A stretch of DNA of 64,000 nucleotides from positions 17,129 to 81,128 of the forward strand of contig CAMYKZ010000003.1 in the NCBI GenBank assembly GCA_947259045.1, written 5' to 3'. The notes beneath the pieces were generated by a model. The model was not told the origin of the DNA. It saw only the letters and a program-made list of their open reading frames with translations, and searched no databases. Source of the DNA: an uncultured Afifella sp. GTDB taxonomy: Bacteria; Pseudomonadota; Alphaproteobacteria; Rhizobiales; Afifellaceae. Numbering within the stretch: position 1 is the stretch's first letter; every line of letters starts with the position of its first letter. A program made the position numbers and the translations under genes. This document shows, piece by piece, positions 18,961 to 29,297 of the stretch.

Positions 18961-19743
18961 TTATCCGGCAAGATTGATCCAGACCGGGACATGATCGGAG
19001 GGTTTTTCCCAGGCTCGGACATGCTTGTCGATTCCCGCCGAAATCAGCCGGTCCGAGGCTTCCGGGGAAAGCAGCATATGATCGATGCGTATGCCGTTGT
19101 TCTTCTGCCATGCGCCGGCCTGATAGTCCCAGAATGTATAGGTTTCGGCATCATCGCAGACTGACCGGACAGCATCGACAAATCCCAGCGCCATCATTTT
19201 CCGCAGCGCTTGCCGCGAGCCGGGAAGGAACAGCGCATCGCCGACCCAGTTCTGCGGGTTGCGGGCATCAACTGCTTCCGGGATGATATTGTAATCGCCG
19301 GCGATAACCAGCGGTTCTTCAAGCCTGATCCGCTCCTGCGCCCAGTGCTGCAACCGTTCCATCCAGGCCAGCTTGTAATCCAGTTTCGGACTGTCGACGG
19401 GGTTTCCGTTCGGCATATAGGCTCCGGCGATCCGCACGGCTCCATTGTCGGTGATCGCCACAGCTTCGATAAAGCGGGCCTGTTCGTCCCGGTCATCGCC
19501 GGGCAATCCGCGGCGGACGTCTTCAAGCGGGCACTTCGACAACAGGGCGACGCCATTGAAGCCCTTCTGGCCATGGGTTTCGACCTTGTAGCCGAGTTCC
19601 TCAATGGCGGCTGCGGGGAAACCCTCGTCGACCGACTTGATTTCCTGCAGGCAGACAACATCCGGCTCCGCCTCGTCCAGCCATGACAGAAGGCCGTCAA
19701 TGCGCGCTTTGATCCCGTTGATATTCCAGGTTGCGATTTTCAC
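18961..19743 (-). CDS. xthA: Exodeoxyribonuclease III
   Basis: AP endonuclease / 3'-5' exonuclease of the exonuclease-endonuclease-phosphatase family, acting in base excision repair. The 260 residues include the Mg-binding N-terminus KIATWNINGI, CLQEIKS with its catalytic Glu near residue 34, AGDYNIIPEA and the terminal SDHVPVW with the catalytic Asp-His pair. The start codon is GTG at 19743. It is followed on the same strand by the small secreted protein and preceded 12 bases upstream by erpA, so the three may be co-transcribed. Confidence 0.96.
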   Translation of the reverse strand: MKIATWNINGIKARIDGLLSWLDEAEPDVVCLQEIKSVDEGFPAAAIEELGYKVETHGQKGFNGVALLSKCPLEDVRRGLPGDDRDEQARFIEAVAITDNGAVRIAGAYMPNGNPVDSPKLDYKLAWMERLQHWAQERIRLEEPLVIAGDYNIIPEAVDARNPQNWVGDALFLPGSRQALRKMMALGFVDAVRSVCDDAETYTFWDYQAGAWQKNNGIRIDHMLLSPEASDRLISAGIDKHVRAWEKPSDHVPVWINLAG

Positions 19744-19755
19744 CGGGCGTTCCGC

Positions 19756-20091
19756 CTAGAGAGCGAAACTGGTGCCGCAGCCGCAGGACGCGACCGCGTT
19801 GGGATTGCGGATCTGGAACGACTGACCGATCAGATCATCGACAAAATCGATCTGCGAACCGGCCATGAACTGCGCCGAGACCGCATCGACAAGCACAGTG
19901 GCGTCATCGCGCTTGATGATGATGTCGTCTTCGGCGGCCGTTTCCTGCACCAGATCGAACTTGTACTGAAAACCGGAGCAGCCGCCGCCCTCGACACTGA
20001 TCCGCAGGATCGTGCCGTCAGGTTCTGCCGATATGATCTTCGCGACCCGCTTTGCGGCCCGTTCGGTCAATTCAACATTGTTTTCTGTCAT
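19756..20091 (-). CDS. erpA: Iron-sulfur cluster insertion protein ErpA
   Basis: An A-type Fe-S carrier of 111 residues that passes clusters to apo-proteins. The three conserved cysteines are C38 in GGGCSGFQY and C103/C105 in SCGCGTSFAL. GGAG lies eight bases upstream of the ATG. It is transcribed divergently from dgt across 78 bases, which must contain both promoters. Confidence 0.95.
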   Translation of the reverse strand: MTENNVELTERAAKRVAKIISAEPDGTILRISVEGGGCSGFQYKFDLVQETAAEDDIIIKRDDATVLVDAVSAQFMAGSQIDFVDDLIGQSFQIRNPNAVASCGCGTSFAL

Positions 20092-20169
20092 GGCAATGGC
20101 TCCGCGCTTGCATGCGCTTGTCCCTAATAGCTAAGAAGGCGCTAACAACAAGTCAATCTGGTATCGCAA

Positions 20170-21432
20170 ATGCAGGGAGCCGGTTCATTGAAGGACGCGA
20201 CCGCACCGATCCCGGATTGGTTGAAATCTTCGCGCATCCGCCTTGGCGGGACGCGCTGGCGCGCGCCTTATGCATCCGATCCTGCAACAAGCCGGGGCAG
20301 GCTCCACGCAGAGCCGGAAAGTGCGTTGCGCTCGCCATTCCAGCGCGACCGGGACCGGATTATCCATTCCAATGCCTTCCGCCGGCTGAAGCACAAGACC
20401 CAGGTCTTTATCTATCACGAAGGCGATCATTTCCGGACCAGGCTCACCCATACGCTGGAAGTCGCGCAGATCGCCCGCTCGATTGCCCGGCCCATGGGGC
20501 TCGATGAGGATCTGGCTGAAGCCATTGCGCTGGCGCATGATCTCGGGCATCCGCCCTTCGGTCACGCCGGGGAGCGTTCGCTGAACCGGTCGTTGCTCCG
20601 GTATGGCGGGTTTGACCACAATGCGCAGAGCCTGAGGGCCGTGACACAGCTGGAAAAGCGATATCCGGATTTTGACGGTCTCAACCTGACATGGGAAACC
20701 CTTGAAGGGCTTGTCAAACACAATGGACCGCTGACTGACGTTGCAGGCAATCCGCTGAGTGCCGACCAGGCTGCCTCAATACCCTATGCGATCGACTGCT
20801 ATCGGCAGGTGCATGATCTTGACCTGCACGGCTGGCCGGGGCTGGAGGCTCAGGTAGCGTCGATATCAGATGACATCGCCTATGATTCCCATGACATCGA
20901 AGACGGGTTGCGGGCCGGGCTCCTGACGCTCGACGATCTGCATTCCGTTCCGATCACCGGGCGCCTGATCGATGCGATCCGGGAGGATAATCCCGATCTT
21001 GAGGAAACCCGGCAGGTGCATGAACTGGTCCGCAGATTGATCACGGTGATGGTTGAAGACGTCATCTGCGAGACCTGCCGCAGGCTTGATGCCGCCGCAA
21101 TTTCAACGATTGCCGACATCCGTGATCAGAGTGGAGCACTGAGCGGATTTTCGGCAGGCATGAAGGTGGATGAAGCGGATTTGAAGCAGTTTCTGTTCGC
21201 CAACCTTTATCGCTCCGCCCCGGTGCGCGAACAGGTCAAATCGGCAGAAATTATGGTCGACGCGCTGTTCATGAAGTTGCATGACCGACCGGATCTGCTT
21301 CCTGATCCCTGGCGGGAGGATCTTGACCTGAATAATGCGTCAGACACCGCGCGGCGGGTTGCAGACTATATTGCCGGAATGACCGACCGGTTTGCAGCCG
21401 TCGAACACAGTCGGCTGTTTGACGCCGGCTGA
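20170..21432 (+). CDS. dgt: Deoxyguanosinetriphosphate triphosphohydrolase-like protein
   Basis: An HD-domain dNTPase that cleaves dNTPs to deoxynucleoside and triphosphate. The 420 residues carry [20 protein letters not shown], the HD metal ligands in [14 protein letters not shown] and [16 protein letters not shown], and [14 protein letters not shown] further on. It is the type 2 (Dgt-like) subfamily usual in alphaproteobacteria. The ATG at 20170 was kept; other in-frame starts cannot be ranked. argS follows after 51 bases. Confidence 0.93.
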   Translation: MQGAGSLKDATAPIPDWLKSSRIRLGGTRWRAPYASDPATSRGRLHAEPESALRSPFQRDRDRIIHSNAFRRLKHKTQVFIYHEGDHFRTRLTHTLEVAQIARSIARPMGLDEDLAEAIALAHDLGHPPFGHAGERSLNRSLLRYGGFDHNAQSLRAVTQLEKRYPDFDGLNLTWETLEGLVKHNGPLTDVAGNPLSADQAASIPYAIDCYRQVHDLDLHGWPGLEAQVASISDDIAYDSHDIEDGLRAGLLTLDDLHSVPITGRLIDAIREDNPDLEETRQVHELVRRLITVMVEDVICETCRRLDAAAISTIADIRDQSGALSGFSAGMKVDEADLKQFLFANLYRSAPVREQVKSAEIMVDALFMKLHDRPDLLPDPWREDLDLNNASDTARRVADYIAGMTDRFAAVEHSRLFDAG

Positions 21433-21483
21433 TAACTGGTTTACCTGCGGCTGCATTCCTCCCAATCGACCCTGAGAAGCAAA

Positions 21484-23244
21484 ATGGACCTCTTCCGGAT
21501 CTTTGAAGAAAAGATTAAAAATTACGTCCAGACAATTGATCTTGTTGCAGATAATGAGAATGCTGTTGATTTGGTCCAGCGGATCAGTGCGGAACCTCCG
21601 CGCGACCGCTCCCATGGTGATATCGCCACGAATGCGGCGATGGTCCTGGCGAAACCGCTCAAAGTGAAGCCGCGAGACATTGCGGTGCGTCTGGCGCTGG
21701 CGCTTGAGCGCGATGACGATGTGGCCTCGGTCGAAGTGGCAGGCCCCGGATTTGTGAACATCCGCCTGTCCGACGCGTTCTGGGCCGGTTTTCTGAGCAA
21801 GGTCCTGCAGGCCGGAGCGGAATATGGCCGGTCCGGCGCCGGCGGCGGCCGCAAGGTGAATGTGGAATATGTGTCGGCAAATCCGACGGGGCCGATGCAC
21901 GTCGGCCATTGCCGGGGCGCCGTTGTCGGCGATGCGATTGCCAACCTGCTGGAATGCACCGGGCATGATGTGACGCGGGAATATTACATCAACGATGCCG
22001 GGGCGCAGGTGGACAAGCTGGCGCGGTCGGTTTTCGATCGCTACCGCCAGGCCCTGGGCGAAACCATTGAAACGAAGGACCTTGAATATCCCGGCGATTA
22101 CCTTGTTGCCGCCGGAGAAGCACTGGCGGCGGAATTCAAGGCTGAACTTGTTTCGATGAATGAAGATCAATGGCTGCCGATTGTCAGGGAGAAGGCGATC
22201 GCGGCGATGATGGATATGATCCGTGCTGATCTTGACCGGATCGGCGTGAGCCACGATGTCTATTATTCGGAAAAGTCGCTACGCGACGGGGATACCGACC
22301 GGGTTTCTGAGGCGATAGCGGCCCTGCGCGCCCGCGATCTGATTTATCAGGGAACATTACCGCCGCCCAAGGGAAAGCCCCCGGAAGACTGGGAAGACAG
22401 GGAGCAGACATTGTTCCGCTCGACGCAATTCGGCGACGATGTCGACCGGGCGCTGATGAAATCGGACGGCAGTTACACTTACTTCGCATCCGATATCGCC
22501 TACCATTACGACAAATATCTGCGCGGCTTCCGCGAGCAGATCGATGTGCTGGGCGCCGATCATGGCGGTTATGTCAAGCGCATGAAGGCAGCCGTTACCG
22601 CAATGTCCGGCGGCGAAGCGACACTCGAAGTGCAGCTTGTTCAGCTTGTCAAACTTCTGCGTGGCGGCAAGCCGGTGGCCATGGGCAAGCGGACCGGCAA
22701 TCTGATCACGCTGGGCGAAGTGGTCGATGAGGTCGGCCGCGATGCCGTGCGGTTCATGATGTTGTTCCGCAAAGCCGACGCGCCGCTGGATTTCGATTTC
22801 GATGCGGTGACTGAAAAATCGAAAGAAAACCCGGTTTTTTATGTTCAATATGGGCACGCCCGCGTTGCGTCGGTTCGCAGGCAGGCGAAGGAGACGATAC
22901 CGGATATCGACTTGGATATTGCAAATCTCCTGCAGGCGGATCTGTCGCTTTTATCCGATGAGGGTGAGAGGGCTATTGTGCGTTCTATTGCTGATTGGCC
23001 ACGAATCGTTTCCACTGCGGCACGTACGCGAGAGCCGCACCGGGTTGCATATTATCTGTATGATCTGGCAAGCTCGTTTCATGCCCATTGGAACAGGGGC
23101 AAAGATATGCCGCATTTACGTTTCATTATCCCTACCGATTTATCAATGACTTGCGCCCGTTTGGCTCTTGTTAGATGTGTTGGAAATGTTTTGCGCTCAG
23201 GTCTTGCAGTTCTTGGGGTCGATGCGCCAGATGAAATGCGTTAG
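21484..23244 (+). CDS. argS: Arginine--tRNA ligase
   Basis: A class I aminoacyl-tRNA synthetase of 586 residues. It has the N-terminal Add1 domain, the HIGH motif within [20 protein letters not shown] at about 134-153, and a KMSKS-equivalent MGKRTGN near residue 400. The C-terminal DALR anticodon-binding domain is visible ([17 protein letters not shown]). Codon use in the last 100 codons is slightly more AT-rich than in the rest, without change in frame. It heads the argS-SPOR-nagZ-scpA-scpB row typical of alphaproteobacteria. Confidence 0.97.
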   Translation: MDLFRIFEEKIKNYVQTIDLVADNENAVDLVQRISAEPPRDRSHGDIATNAAMVLAKPLKVKPRDIAVRLALALERDDDVASVEVAGPGFVNIRLSDAFWAGFLSKVLQAGAEYGRSGAGGGRKVNVEYVSANPTGPMHVGHCRGAVVGDAIANLLECTGHDVTREYYINDAGAQVDKLARSVFDRYRQALGETIETKDLEYPGDYLVAAGEALAAEFKAELVSMNEDQWLPIVREKAIAAMMDMIRADLDRIGVSHDVYYSEKSLRDGDTDRVSEAIAALRARDLIYQGTLPPPKGKPPEDWEDREQTLFRSTQFGDDVDRALMKSDGSYTYFASDIAYHYDKYLRGFREQIDVLGADHGGYVKRMKAAVTAMSGGEATLEVQLVQLVKLLRGGKPVAMGKRTGNLITLGEVVDEVGRDAVRFMMLFRKADAPLDFDFDAVTEKSKENPVFYVQYGHARVASVRRQAKETIPDIDLDIANLLQADLSLLSDEGERAIVRSIADWPRIVSTAARTREPHRVAYYLYDLASSFHAHWNRGKDMPHLRFIIPTDLSMTCARLALVRCVGNVLRSGLAVLGVDAPDEMR

Positions 23245-23298
23245 AATTTTGCCGTGCAGGCAAGATTCGTTTGCGAAAATTAATAAAGAGGCCTTTTG

Positions 23299-25215
23299 AT
23301 GGCTGATAATCATTCCCGAAATTCCCGCGCCCGGACAACCCAGGCGGATCCGTCTTATGACGTCTATGATGAAGATCCACTGGTGGAACTGGCCCGGATC
23401 GTCAGCGAAGACGGCGGCTATTTCAATATTTCGGAACATCCGGAACCGGAAGCCGAGCCCGACCCGGAGCTGGATATTGGTTATGCCGATGAAGAAATGG
23501 ATCTTGGCATCGACCTGGAAGGGCAGATCATGGAAGAGCTGGAGCTTTCCATGGCGTCGCCGGATGGTGATTTCCAGGAACCGGACAATACGCCACGGCC
23601 GGCCGCGCGATATCACAATCATGCCTATGCACCTGAAGATTCCGCAGCGCTTTCACAGATGACAGCCGGTCCGGTGGAGCAATCGGTCGAATACGATTCT
23701 GAGTTTGAGGCCGACGACTGGCCTGAAGATTTGCCGGAACAAGACGACGGTTATGCCGGTGGCGTTCAGGCGGGAATGTCTCCGCAGCAGCATGTTGGCT
23801 CAGACGGCGTTATTTCGGTCGAAGATCTTTCCGATCTTGAACAGGCGCTTTCGGAGCTGGATGAAAATCCATCCTACGAGGGCGGAATAAACGGCCAGTT
23901 TGCAGACGATGTCGAATACGACACGGATTGGCCGGACGATGACACAGCCGATGCCGACATAGGCGTTGCGCCATTCGTTCCCGCTGGTGACGGCTATGCC
24001 GGCCATCACGTCCCGCACGAAGGGCGCTCGGGCCGAAAGGTCTTTGCCGTCGCGGCCGTGTTGAGCATTGCCGTGCTCGGCGGCGGTGTTGTGGCGATGA
24101 TGAATTCCACGTCAAACACGTCGCTGGAAGGTGCTCCGCCGGTGTTCAAGGCTGACGCCAGTCCGGTCAAGGTCGCGCCGGATGCAAAGGATGATGCCGG
24201 TTCGGAAGACGCCGTTTTCGATGTCGCCGACGGCCCGGTGAAGGAAGAACTGGTCGATCGTACGGAGACACCTGTGCGGCAGATTATTCCGGCTGAGGGG
24301 ACTCAGCAGGCGGAAGTCCTGCGGCCCGTGGGTGACGAAAGCAGTAAGAACGACGCCCGATTGTCGGAGAACAGCACGTCTGCTGCTACCGATTCTCCCA
24401 GATTTGATCCGATCGGACCGAAACAGGTTCGGACGGTTAAAGTCGGCGCCGATGGCACAATTATCCGTCCGTCGCTGGACGATAGCGCCGTGGTTTCCAA
24501 TAATGTTGACAGTGAAATCGTCGGCGGTTTGCCGACCCCGGTCGATGTCAGCGTGAACGAGTCCGCAACAGCCGAACCGCAACCCGTGCCGGTCAAAGTC
24601 GTCGATATCAAGTCCGGGACAGTTGGCAGCGATGCACTGTCTGTCGTCGAGCCGAAACCGTCACCGCTGGAGACAGTGATTGCGGGATTGCCGGCAGACG
24701 AGACGCCACTGGAAAATAATGCAGCGACCGAAAGCGGCGATGCTGCTGCAGATGCCGGCATCCCGCTGCCCAGGGAACGTCCTGCAAATGCGCCGCAGGC
24801 CGTTGCCCGAGCAGCACCTGCCCTCGTCGCGCAGCCTGCTCAGCAGAATGCCGCACCCGTCAATTTGCTTGAAGCGGCGAGGACGCCCGCGGCGCGACAG
24901 GTTGCCCCGACACCCGTCAGCACAGGCAGCACCGGCTCTGACAGCACAAACTCCGGCAGCACTGGCTCTGGCAGCCATCTTGTGCAACTGAGTTCACAGC
25001 GCACCGAAGAGCAGGCGAGGGCCGCATTCAATGGACTTAAAGTGCGGTATCCGTCGCTTTTGGGGAATTATGACCCCAACATCCAGAGAGCGGATCTCGG
25101 TGACCGGGGCGTGTATTACCGTGTTCGTGTCGGTCCGATGTCTGATCAGACTGCAGCGGTTCAATTTTGCGAGCAGCTGAAATCATCCGGCGGAAGCTGT
25201 TTTGTGACCCGCTGA
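23299..25215 (+). CDS. SPOR-domain membrane protein, cell-envelope/division associated
   Basis: A 638-residue protein with a long acidic cytoplasmic region (1-245, rich in Asp/Glu), one transmembrane helix (KVFAVAAVLSIAVLGGGVVA, about 247-266), a Pro/Ala-rich periplasmic linker and a C-terminal SPOR domain (from GSHLVQLSSQRTEEQA to GGSCFVTR, about 556-638), which binds glycan strands lacking stem peptides at septa. The linker just before SPOR has a short Ser/Thr/Gly repeat (TGSTGSDSTNSGSTGSGS). The ATG at 23299 follows AAAGAGG and is preferred to a TTG one codon earlier. It lies between argS and nagZ as in related genomes. Confidence 0.9.
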   Translation: MADNHSRNSRARTTQADPSYDVYDEDPLVELARIVSEDGGYFNISEHPEPEAEPDPELDIGYADEEMDLGIDLEGQIMEELELSMASPDGDFQEPDNTPRPAARYHNHAYAPEDSAALSQMTAGPVEQSVEYDSEFEADDWPEDLPEQDDGYAGGVQAGMSPQQHVGSDGVISVEDLSDLEQALSELDENPSYEGGINGQFADDVEYDTDWPDDDTADADIGVAPFVPAGDGYAGHHVPHEGRSGRKVFAVAAVLSIAVLGGGVVAMMNSTSNTSLEGAPPVFKADASPVKVAPDAKDDAGSEDAVFDVADGPVKEELVDRTETPVRQIIPAEGTQQAEVLRPVGDESSKNDARLSENSTSAATDSPRFDPIGPKQVRTVKVGADGTIIRPSLDDSAVVSNNVDSEIVGGLPTPVDVSVNESATAEPQPVPVKVVDIKSGTVGSDALSVVEPKPSPLETVIAGLPADETPLENNAATESGDAAADAGIPLPRERPANAPQAVARAAPALVAQPAQQNAAPVNLLEAARTPAARQVAPTPVSTGSTGSDSTNSGSTGSGSHLVQLSSQRTEEQARAAFNGLKVRYPSLLGNYDPNIQRADLGDRGVYYRVRVGPMSDQTAAVQFCEQLKSSGGSCFVTR

Positions 25216-25242
25216 CGGCTGCGTTTTCGGACATCAAATCGG

Positions 25243-26289
25243 TTGGACAAAAAAGCGTTTATCTGCGGTCTGGAGGGCCTTTCGCTCACCGATGACGAGC
25301 GGGAGTTCATATCCCGACACCGTCCCTGGGGCGGTATCCTGTTTGCCCGCAACATAAGCTCACCACCCCAGGTCCATGAGCTCTGCCAGGCGTTCCGGGA
25401 GTGTCTTGAGGATCCCGAGGCGCCGATTTTCATCGATCAGGAGGGTGGCCGCGTCCAGCGGATCAAGCCGCCGAACGTGCGCGCCTATCCAGCTGGACGT
25501 GTCTATGGCGAGATCTACGAAAAGGATAAAATCGCCGGTGTCGAAGCGGCCAGGCTCGGTGCCAAGCTGATCGGGCTCGATCTTGCCAGTCTTGGCATTA
25601 CCGGCAATTGCCTGCCGGTTCTCGATATGCCGTCCGACGGGAGCGATCCGGCGATCGGCGATCGTGCATTCGGTTTCGACGTTGACACGGTTTCGACATT
25701 GGGTGCGGCGGCGATTGGCGGCCTCTCCAGCGCCGGCGTACTGCCGGTCATGAAACATCTGCCCGGACACGGCCGGGCCATTGTCGACAGCCACATGGAT
25801 CTGCCGGTCGTCGATTGCGACATCGAGACGCTCGACGCCAGCGATTTTGTTCCCTTCCGGTTGAACGCAAACCGCACGCCGCTCGCAATGAGTGCGCATA
25901 TCGTGTTTTCGGCAGTGGATGAAGACAATCCGGCAACGCTTTCCAAGCGGGTGATTGATAGCGTCATCAGAGGACGAATCGGTTATTCGGGTGTTCTGAT
26001 GAGTGATGACCTGTCGATGGGCGCGCTTTCGGGGTCACTGGCGGAGCGAACAAGCAAGGCGCTGGCGGCCGGTTGCGATCTGGCGCTGCACTGCAACGGA
26101 GTAATGGACGAAATGATCGATGTTGCCGAAAACAGCCCTGTTCTTTCAGGCGATGCCCTGATCCGCACGGAAGCAGCGCTTGCCTGGATTGACGCGGAAA
26201 AAAGCGAGCAGATCTCCAGTGACGACCAGCAAGCGCTTTCGGCGCGGCTGGATGCGCTGATTGCCAGCGCCGGGATTGCCGATGTCTGA
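25243..26289 (+). CDS. nagZ: Beta-N-acetylhexosaminidase (peptidoglycan recycling)
   Basis: A glycoside hydrolase family 3 enzyme that releases GlcNAc from muropeptides in the cytoplasm. The 348 residues include IFIDQEGGRVQR, the catalytic loop KHLPGHGRAIVDSHMDLP with its His, and the nucleophile Asp in GVLMSDDLSMGAL. The start is a TTG at 25243, giving LDKKAFICGLEGLSL, which aligns with the family N-terminus; no suitable ATG is nearby. It overlaps scpA by 8 bases. Confidence 0.95.
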   Translation: MDKKAFICGLEGLSLTDDEREFISRHRPWGGILFARNISSPPQVHELCQAFRECLEDPEAPIFIDQEGGRVQRIKPPNVRAYPAGRVYGEIYEKDKIAGVEAARLGAKLIGLDLASLGITGNCLPVLDMPSDGSDPAIGDRAFGFDVDTVSTLGAAAIGGLSSAGVLPVMKHLPGHGRAIVDSHMDLPVVDCDIETLDASDFVPFRLNANRTPLAMSAHIVFSAVDEDNPATLSKRVIDSVIRGRIGYSGVLMSDDLSMGALSGSLAERTSKALAAGCDLALHCNGVMDEMIDVAENSPVLSGDALIRTEAALAWIDAEKSEQISSDDQQALSARLDALIASAGIADV

Positions 26290-27139
26290 ATTGCCCGAAC
26301 CCACCGCATCGAGCGTCATTGATGGCAGCTTTGAGGAAGATTCGCGGCCGGACCGGTCGGCAGATGAAACGCTTGTCATCGATATTGACGGATTTGAGGG
26401 GCCGCTTGACCTGCTTCTCAATATGGCCCGCGACCAGAAGGTTGATTTGACGCGGATATCGATCCTCGCACTGGCGGAACAATATTTGCGGTTTATCGAC
26501 GATGCCCGGCAGATGCGGCTGGAAATTGCCGCTGACTATCTGGTGATGGCGGCATGGCTGGCCTATCTGAAATCGCGTTTGTTGCTGCCCGATAATGACG
26601 AGAGCGATGAACCGAGCGGCGACGCACTGGCGGCAGCGCTGGCGTTCCGGCTGCAGCGGCTTGAAGCCATGCGGGATGCGGCGGCAAAGCTGACGAACCG
26701 GGATAGGCTTGGCCGCAACAGGTTTGCACGGGGAATGCCGGAACCGGTCATCGTTTTGACCTCAAAGGCCTGGGAGGCGGGCCTTTACGATCTGCTGGAA
26801 GCCTATGGCTCGATGCGGCAGCGGCAGATGGTGACACAGGTGCAGATCGCTCCCCGTTCCGTCATGTCACTGCAGCAGGCGCGGCAACGATTGATGGAAC
26901 TGATCGGCACAGCCGTTGATTGGACGCCTATCGACAGTTTTCTGACCGATTATCTTGTTTCGCCTGAATTGCGGGCAACGGTTCGCGCCAGTTCGTTTTC
27001 AGCCAGCCTTGAACTGGTCAGGGAAGGTGAACTGGAGCTGCGCCAAAGCGAGGCGTTCTCGCCGCTCTATCTGCGCCGGAAATCGGATCCCCAGAAAGTA
27101 CCGGAACCCCACAAATTAACGGGAACAGAAAATGCCTGA
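26282..27139 (+). CDS. scpA: Segregation and condensation protein A (kleisin)
   Basis: The kleisin subunit of the SMC-ScpAB condensin that organises and segregates chromosomes. The 285 residues show the family start DIDGFEGPLDLLLNMARDQK at about 34-53, EQYLRFIDDAR, YLVMAAWLAYLKSRLLLP and a C-terminal winged-helix part (LVREGELELRQSEAFSPLYL). The ATG at 26282 overlaps nagZ by 8 bases, and the end overlaps scpB by 8 bases, so the genes are translationally coupled. Confidence 0.95.
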   Translation: MSELPEPTASSVIDGSFEEDSRPDRSADETLVIDIDGFEGPLDLLLNMARDQKVDLTRISILALAEQYLRFIDDARQMRLEIAADYLVMAAWLAYLKSRLLLPDNDESDEPSGDALAAALAFRLQRLEAMRDAAAKLTNRDRLGRNRFARGMPEPVIVLTSKAWEAGLYDLLEAYGSMRQRQMVTQVQIAPRSVMSLQQARQRLMELIGTAVDWTPIDSFLTDYLVSPELRATVRASSFSASLELVREGELELRQSEAFSPLYLRRKSDPQKVPEPHKLTGTENA

Positions 27140-27818
27140 TCTATTTTTGGTCGACGGCGGCGAGAATGTCACAAGCCTTTCACCGGACGAGACGCGCACC
27201 CATTTGCGCATGCTGGAAGCGATGCTGTTTGCATCGACAGCGCCTGTGGCGACCGCAGAACTGACGCGGCGACTGCCGGCCGGCATCGACATCGATCATC
27301 TGATCAAGGAATTGCAGCAGGCCTATGCGGGCCGCGGCGTCAATCTGGAAGCTGTCGACGGCTGCTGGGCTTTCCGCACTGCGTCAGATCTGTCGTTCCT
27401 GCTTCAGAACGAAGTTGAAGAGCAGAAGAAGCTTTCGCGCGTTGCGCTGGAGACACTGGCGATCATTGCCTACCATCAGCCTGTAACCCGGGCGGAAATC
27501 GAGGAAATACGCGGCGTCAGTACGTCAAAGGGAACACTGGATGTGTTGCTGGAGACCGGTTGGATCCGTTTGCGCGGCAGGCGCCGAACGCCTGGTCGCC
27601 CGGTCACCTTCGGAACAACGCCTGACTTTCTCGATCACTTTGATCTGGAGCAGGTGGCCGATCTTCCCGGCTTGTCGGAACTGAAGGGCGCCGGGTTGCT
27701 CGATGCGGCGATTCCGAACGGTTTTGAAGTGCCGGTTCCCAGCGATGCCGACGATCTGCAGGAAGACGAAGACCCGCTGGAATTTGAACCGGATCTGGAT
27801 TCGGAAGCTGCAATCTGA
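27132..27818 (+). CDS. scpB: Segregation and condensation protein B
   Basis: The second non-SMC condensin subunit. The 228-residue protein has two winged-helix domains, with MLEAMLFASTAPV at the start of the first and ALETLAIIAYHQPVTRAEIEEIRG in the second (described in part), then GRRRTPGRPVTFGTT. The tail after residue 200 is acidic. It overlaps scpA by 8 bases. Confidence 0.95.
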   Translation: MPDLFLVDGGENVTSLSPDETRTHLRMLEAMLFASTAPVATAELTRRLPAGIDIDHLIKELQQAYAGRGVNLEAVDGCWAFRTASDLSFLLQNEVEEQKKLSRVALETLAIIAYHQPVTRAEIEEIRGVSTSKGTLDVLLETGWIRLRGRRRTPGRPVTFGTTPDFLDHFDLEQVADLPGLSELKGAGLLDAAIPNGFEVPVPSDADDLQEDEDPLEFEPDLDSEAAI

Positions 27819-27865
27819 CGGGTTATGGTTGCAGGAGCGGTCGGTTCCGGCCATAAGCGCGACCG

Positions 27866-28969
27866 ATGTCCAGTCAAACCAACATGTCGCCGGCAAGGCG
27901 GCGCCGCGCAACGGCAACATTCGCATCTCGTCTCAGCCTTCGCGCTTTGACGCGGCGATACGGTGAATCGGTCGCTCTGAAATCGATCGACCTCGATGTC
28001 GAGCCGGGCGAGGTAGTCTCGCTGCTCGGTCATTCAGGGTGCGGCAAGACGACCTTGCTGCGCATTGCAGCCGGCGTTGAAACGGCTTCGGAAGGAACGG
28101 TGCTGATCGACGACAAGCCGGTTGCATCCGATGATGTTTTCCTGCCGCCGGAAAAGCGCAATATCGGCTTGATGTTTCAGGATTACGCGCTGTTTCCGCA
28201 TCTGACGCTCTTGAAGAATGTGATGTTCGGGCTTTCTGCGCTGAACCGCAATGTAGCCATGGATGAAGCCCGGGCGGCATTGGCGCGTGTCGGGCTTGAG
28301 CGGTTGATGAATTCCTACCCGCATGAGGTTTCCGGCGGCGAGCAGCAGCGCGCCGCGCTGGCAAGGGCGATTGTGCCGCGGCCGGGAATCCTGCTGATGG
28401 ATGAGCCGTTTTCAGGCCTCGATGCAAGGTTGCGGGATTCGGTGCGTGACGAAACCATGGCGGTTCTGCGCGAAACGGGGGCAACGGCACTGATCGTCAC
28501 CCATGATCCGGAAGAAGCGATGCGCATGAGCGACCGGATCGTGCTCATGCGCCGTGGCGCTATCATGCAGAACGGCTCCGCGGAAGAACTCTACAACACC
28601 CCTCAGAGCCTGTTTGCTGCCCGGTTTTTCAGCGAATTGAATGAAATTGACGGGATTGTTAACAATGATCGCGTTTTGACGGCGATCGGTGATTTTGATG
28701 CGGGGGGGCGGGCCGATGGATCAAACGTGACTGTGGCAATCCGGCCGCAAGGGGTGTTATTATCAGCCGGATCGGACGGCGAGGGGATTGCCGGACGTAT
28801 CATGTCGCGGCGGTTTCTGGGCGAAGTTGATCATTTTGATGTAGCGGTCGACGGTCTGGAGGCCTATCTGTTGGCAAGAGCGCGAACCGACGGAATTCTG
28901 ACGCCCGGCGCAGAAGTTGAAGTGCAATTCGATCCGCGCGACGTTCTGGTGTTCGCATCTGAGACTTGA
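27866..28969 (+). CDS. FbpC-like ABC transporter ATP-binding protein without permease partner
   Basis: A 367-residue ABC ATPase of the iron/spermidine/putrescine import type. It has Walker A GHSGCGKTT at 55-63, a Q-loop in MFQDYALFPH, signature VSGGEQQR at 155-162, Walker B ILLMDEPFSGLD from 175 and the H-loop in VTHDPEEA. A C-terminal TOBE-like region (VTVAIRPQGVLL, then IMSRRFLGEVDHFDV) follows. No permease or binding-protein gene is adjacent: it sits between scpB and tatA, which are neighbours in many relatives. The substrate is unknown; ferric iron is the commonest for this subgroup. Confidence 0.85.
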   Translation: MSSQTNMSPARRRRATATFASRLSLRALTRRYGESVALKSIDLDVEPGEVVSLLGHSGCGKTTLLRIAAGVETASEGTVLIDDKPVASDDVFLPPEKRNIGLMFQDYALFPHLTLLKNVMFGLSALNRNVAMDEARAALARVGLERLMNSYPHEVSGGEQQRAALARAIVPRPGILLMDEPFSGLDARLRDSVRDETMAVLRETGATALIVTHDPEEAMRMSDRIVLMRRGAIMQNGSAEELYNTPQSLFAARFFSELNEIDGIVNNDRVLTAIGDFDAGGRADGSNVTVAIRPQGVLLSAGSDGEGIAGRIMSRRFLGEVDHFDVAVDGLEAYLLARARTDGILTPGAEVEVQFDPRDVLVFASET

Positions 28970-29047
28970 GTCTGGTTGAAGGACACCGGGCAATCTGCAA
29001 TAGTCCGGCAAAACTCGCTGAACGCGAGACGTGAAAGGTTGAGTATC

Positions 29048-29266
29048 ATGGGAAATATCGGACCCTGGCAAATTATCATCGTTGCTGTCGTTGTTGTTCT
29101 GCTGTTTGGCAGAGGCAAGATTTCAGAGCTGATGGGCGATGTCGCCAAGGGCATCAAGAGCTTCAAGAAGGGCCTGAAGGACGAAGAGGCTGATGCTGCG
29201 GCAACGATCCAGCACAGCGATGCGCAAGTCGTCGAACCGGCCGAGAAAAAGACTGAAGCCAGCTGA
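29048..29266 (+). CDS. tatA: Twin-arginine translocase subunit TatA
   Basis: A 72-residue protein with one N-terminal transmembrane helix ([20 protein letters not shown]), the conserved hinge [12 protein letters not shown] and an amphipathic helix ([16 protein letters not shown]), then an acidic tail. It forms the pore-like TatA oligomer that moves folded proteins across the inner membrane. The start at 29048 is chosen over an upstream in-frame ATG (28976) because MGNIGPWQ is the conserved beginning. It is the first gene of tatABC. Confidence 0.95.
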   Translation: MGNIGPWQIIIVAVVVVLLFGRGKISELMGDVAKGIKSFKKGLKDEEADAAATIQHSDAQVVEPAEKKTEAS

Positions 29267-29297
29267 AAAGCCGGCCTGTTGAAGGCGGGCGCCGAAC

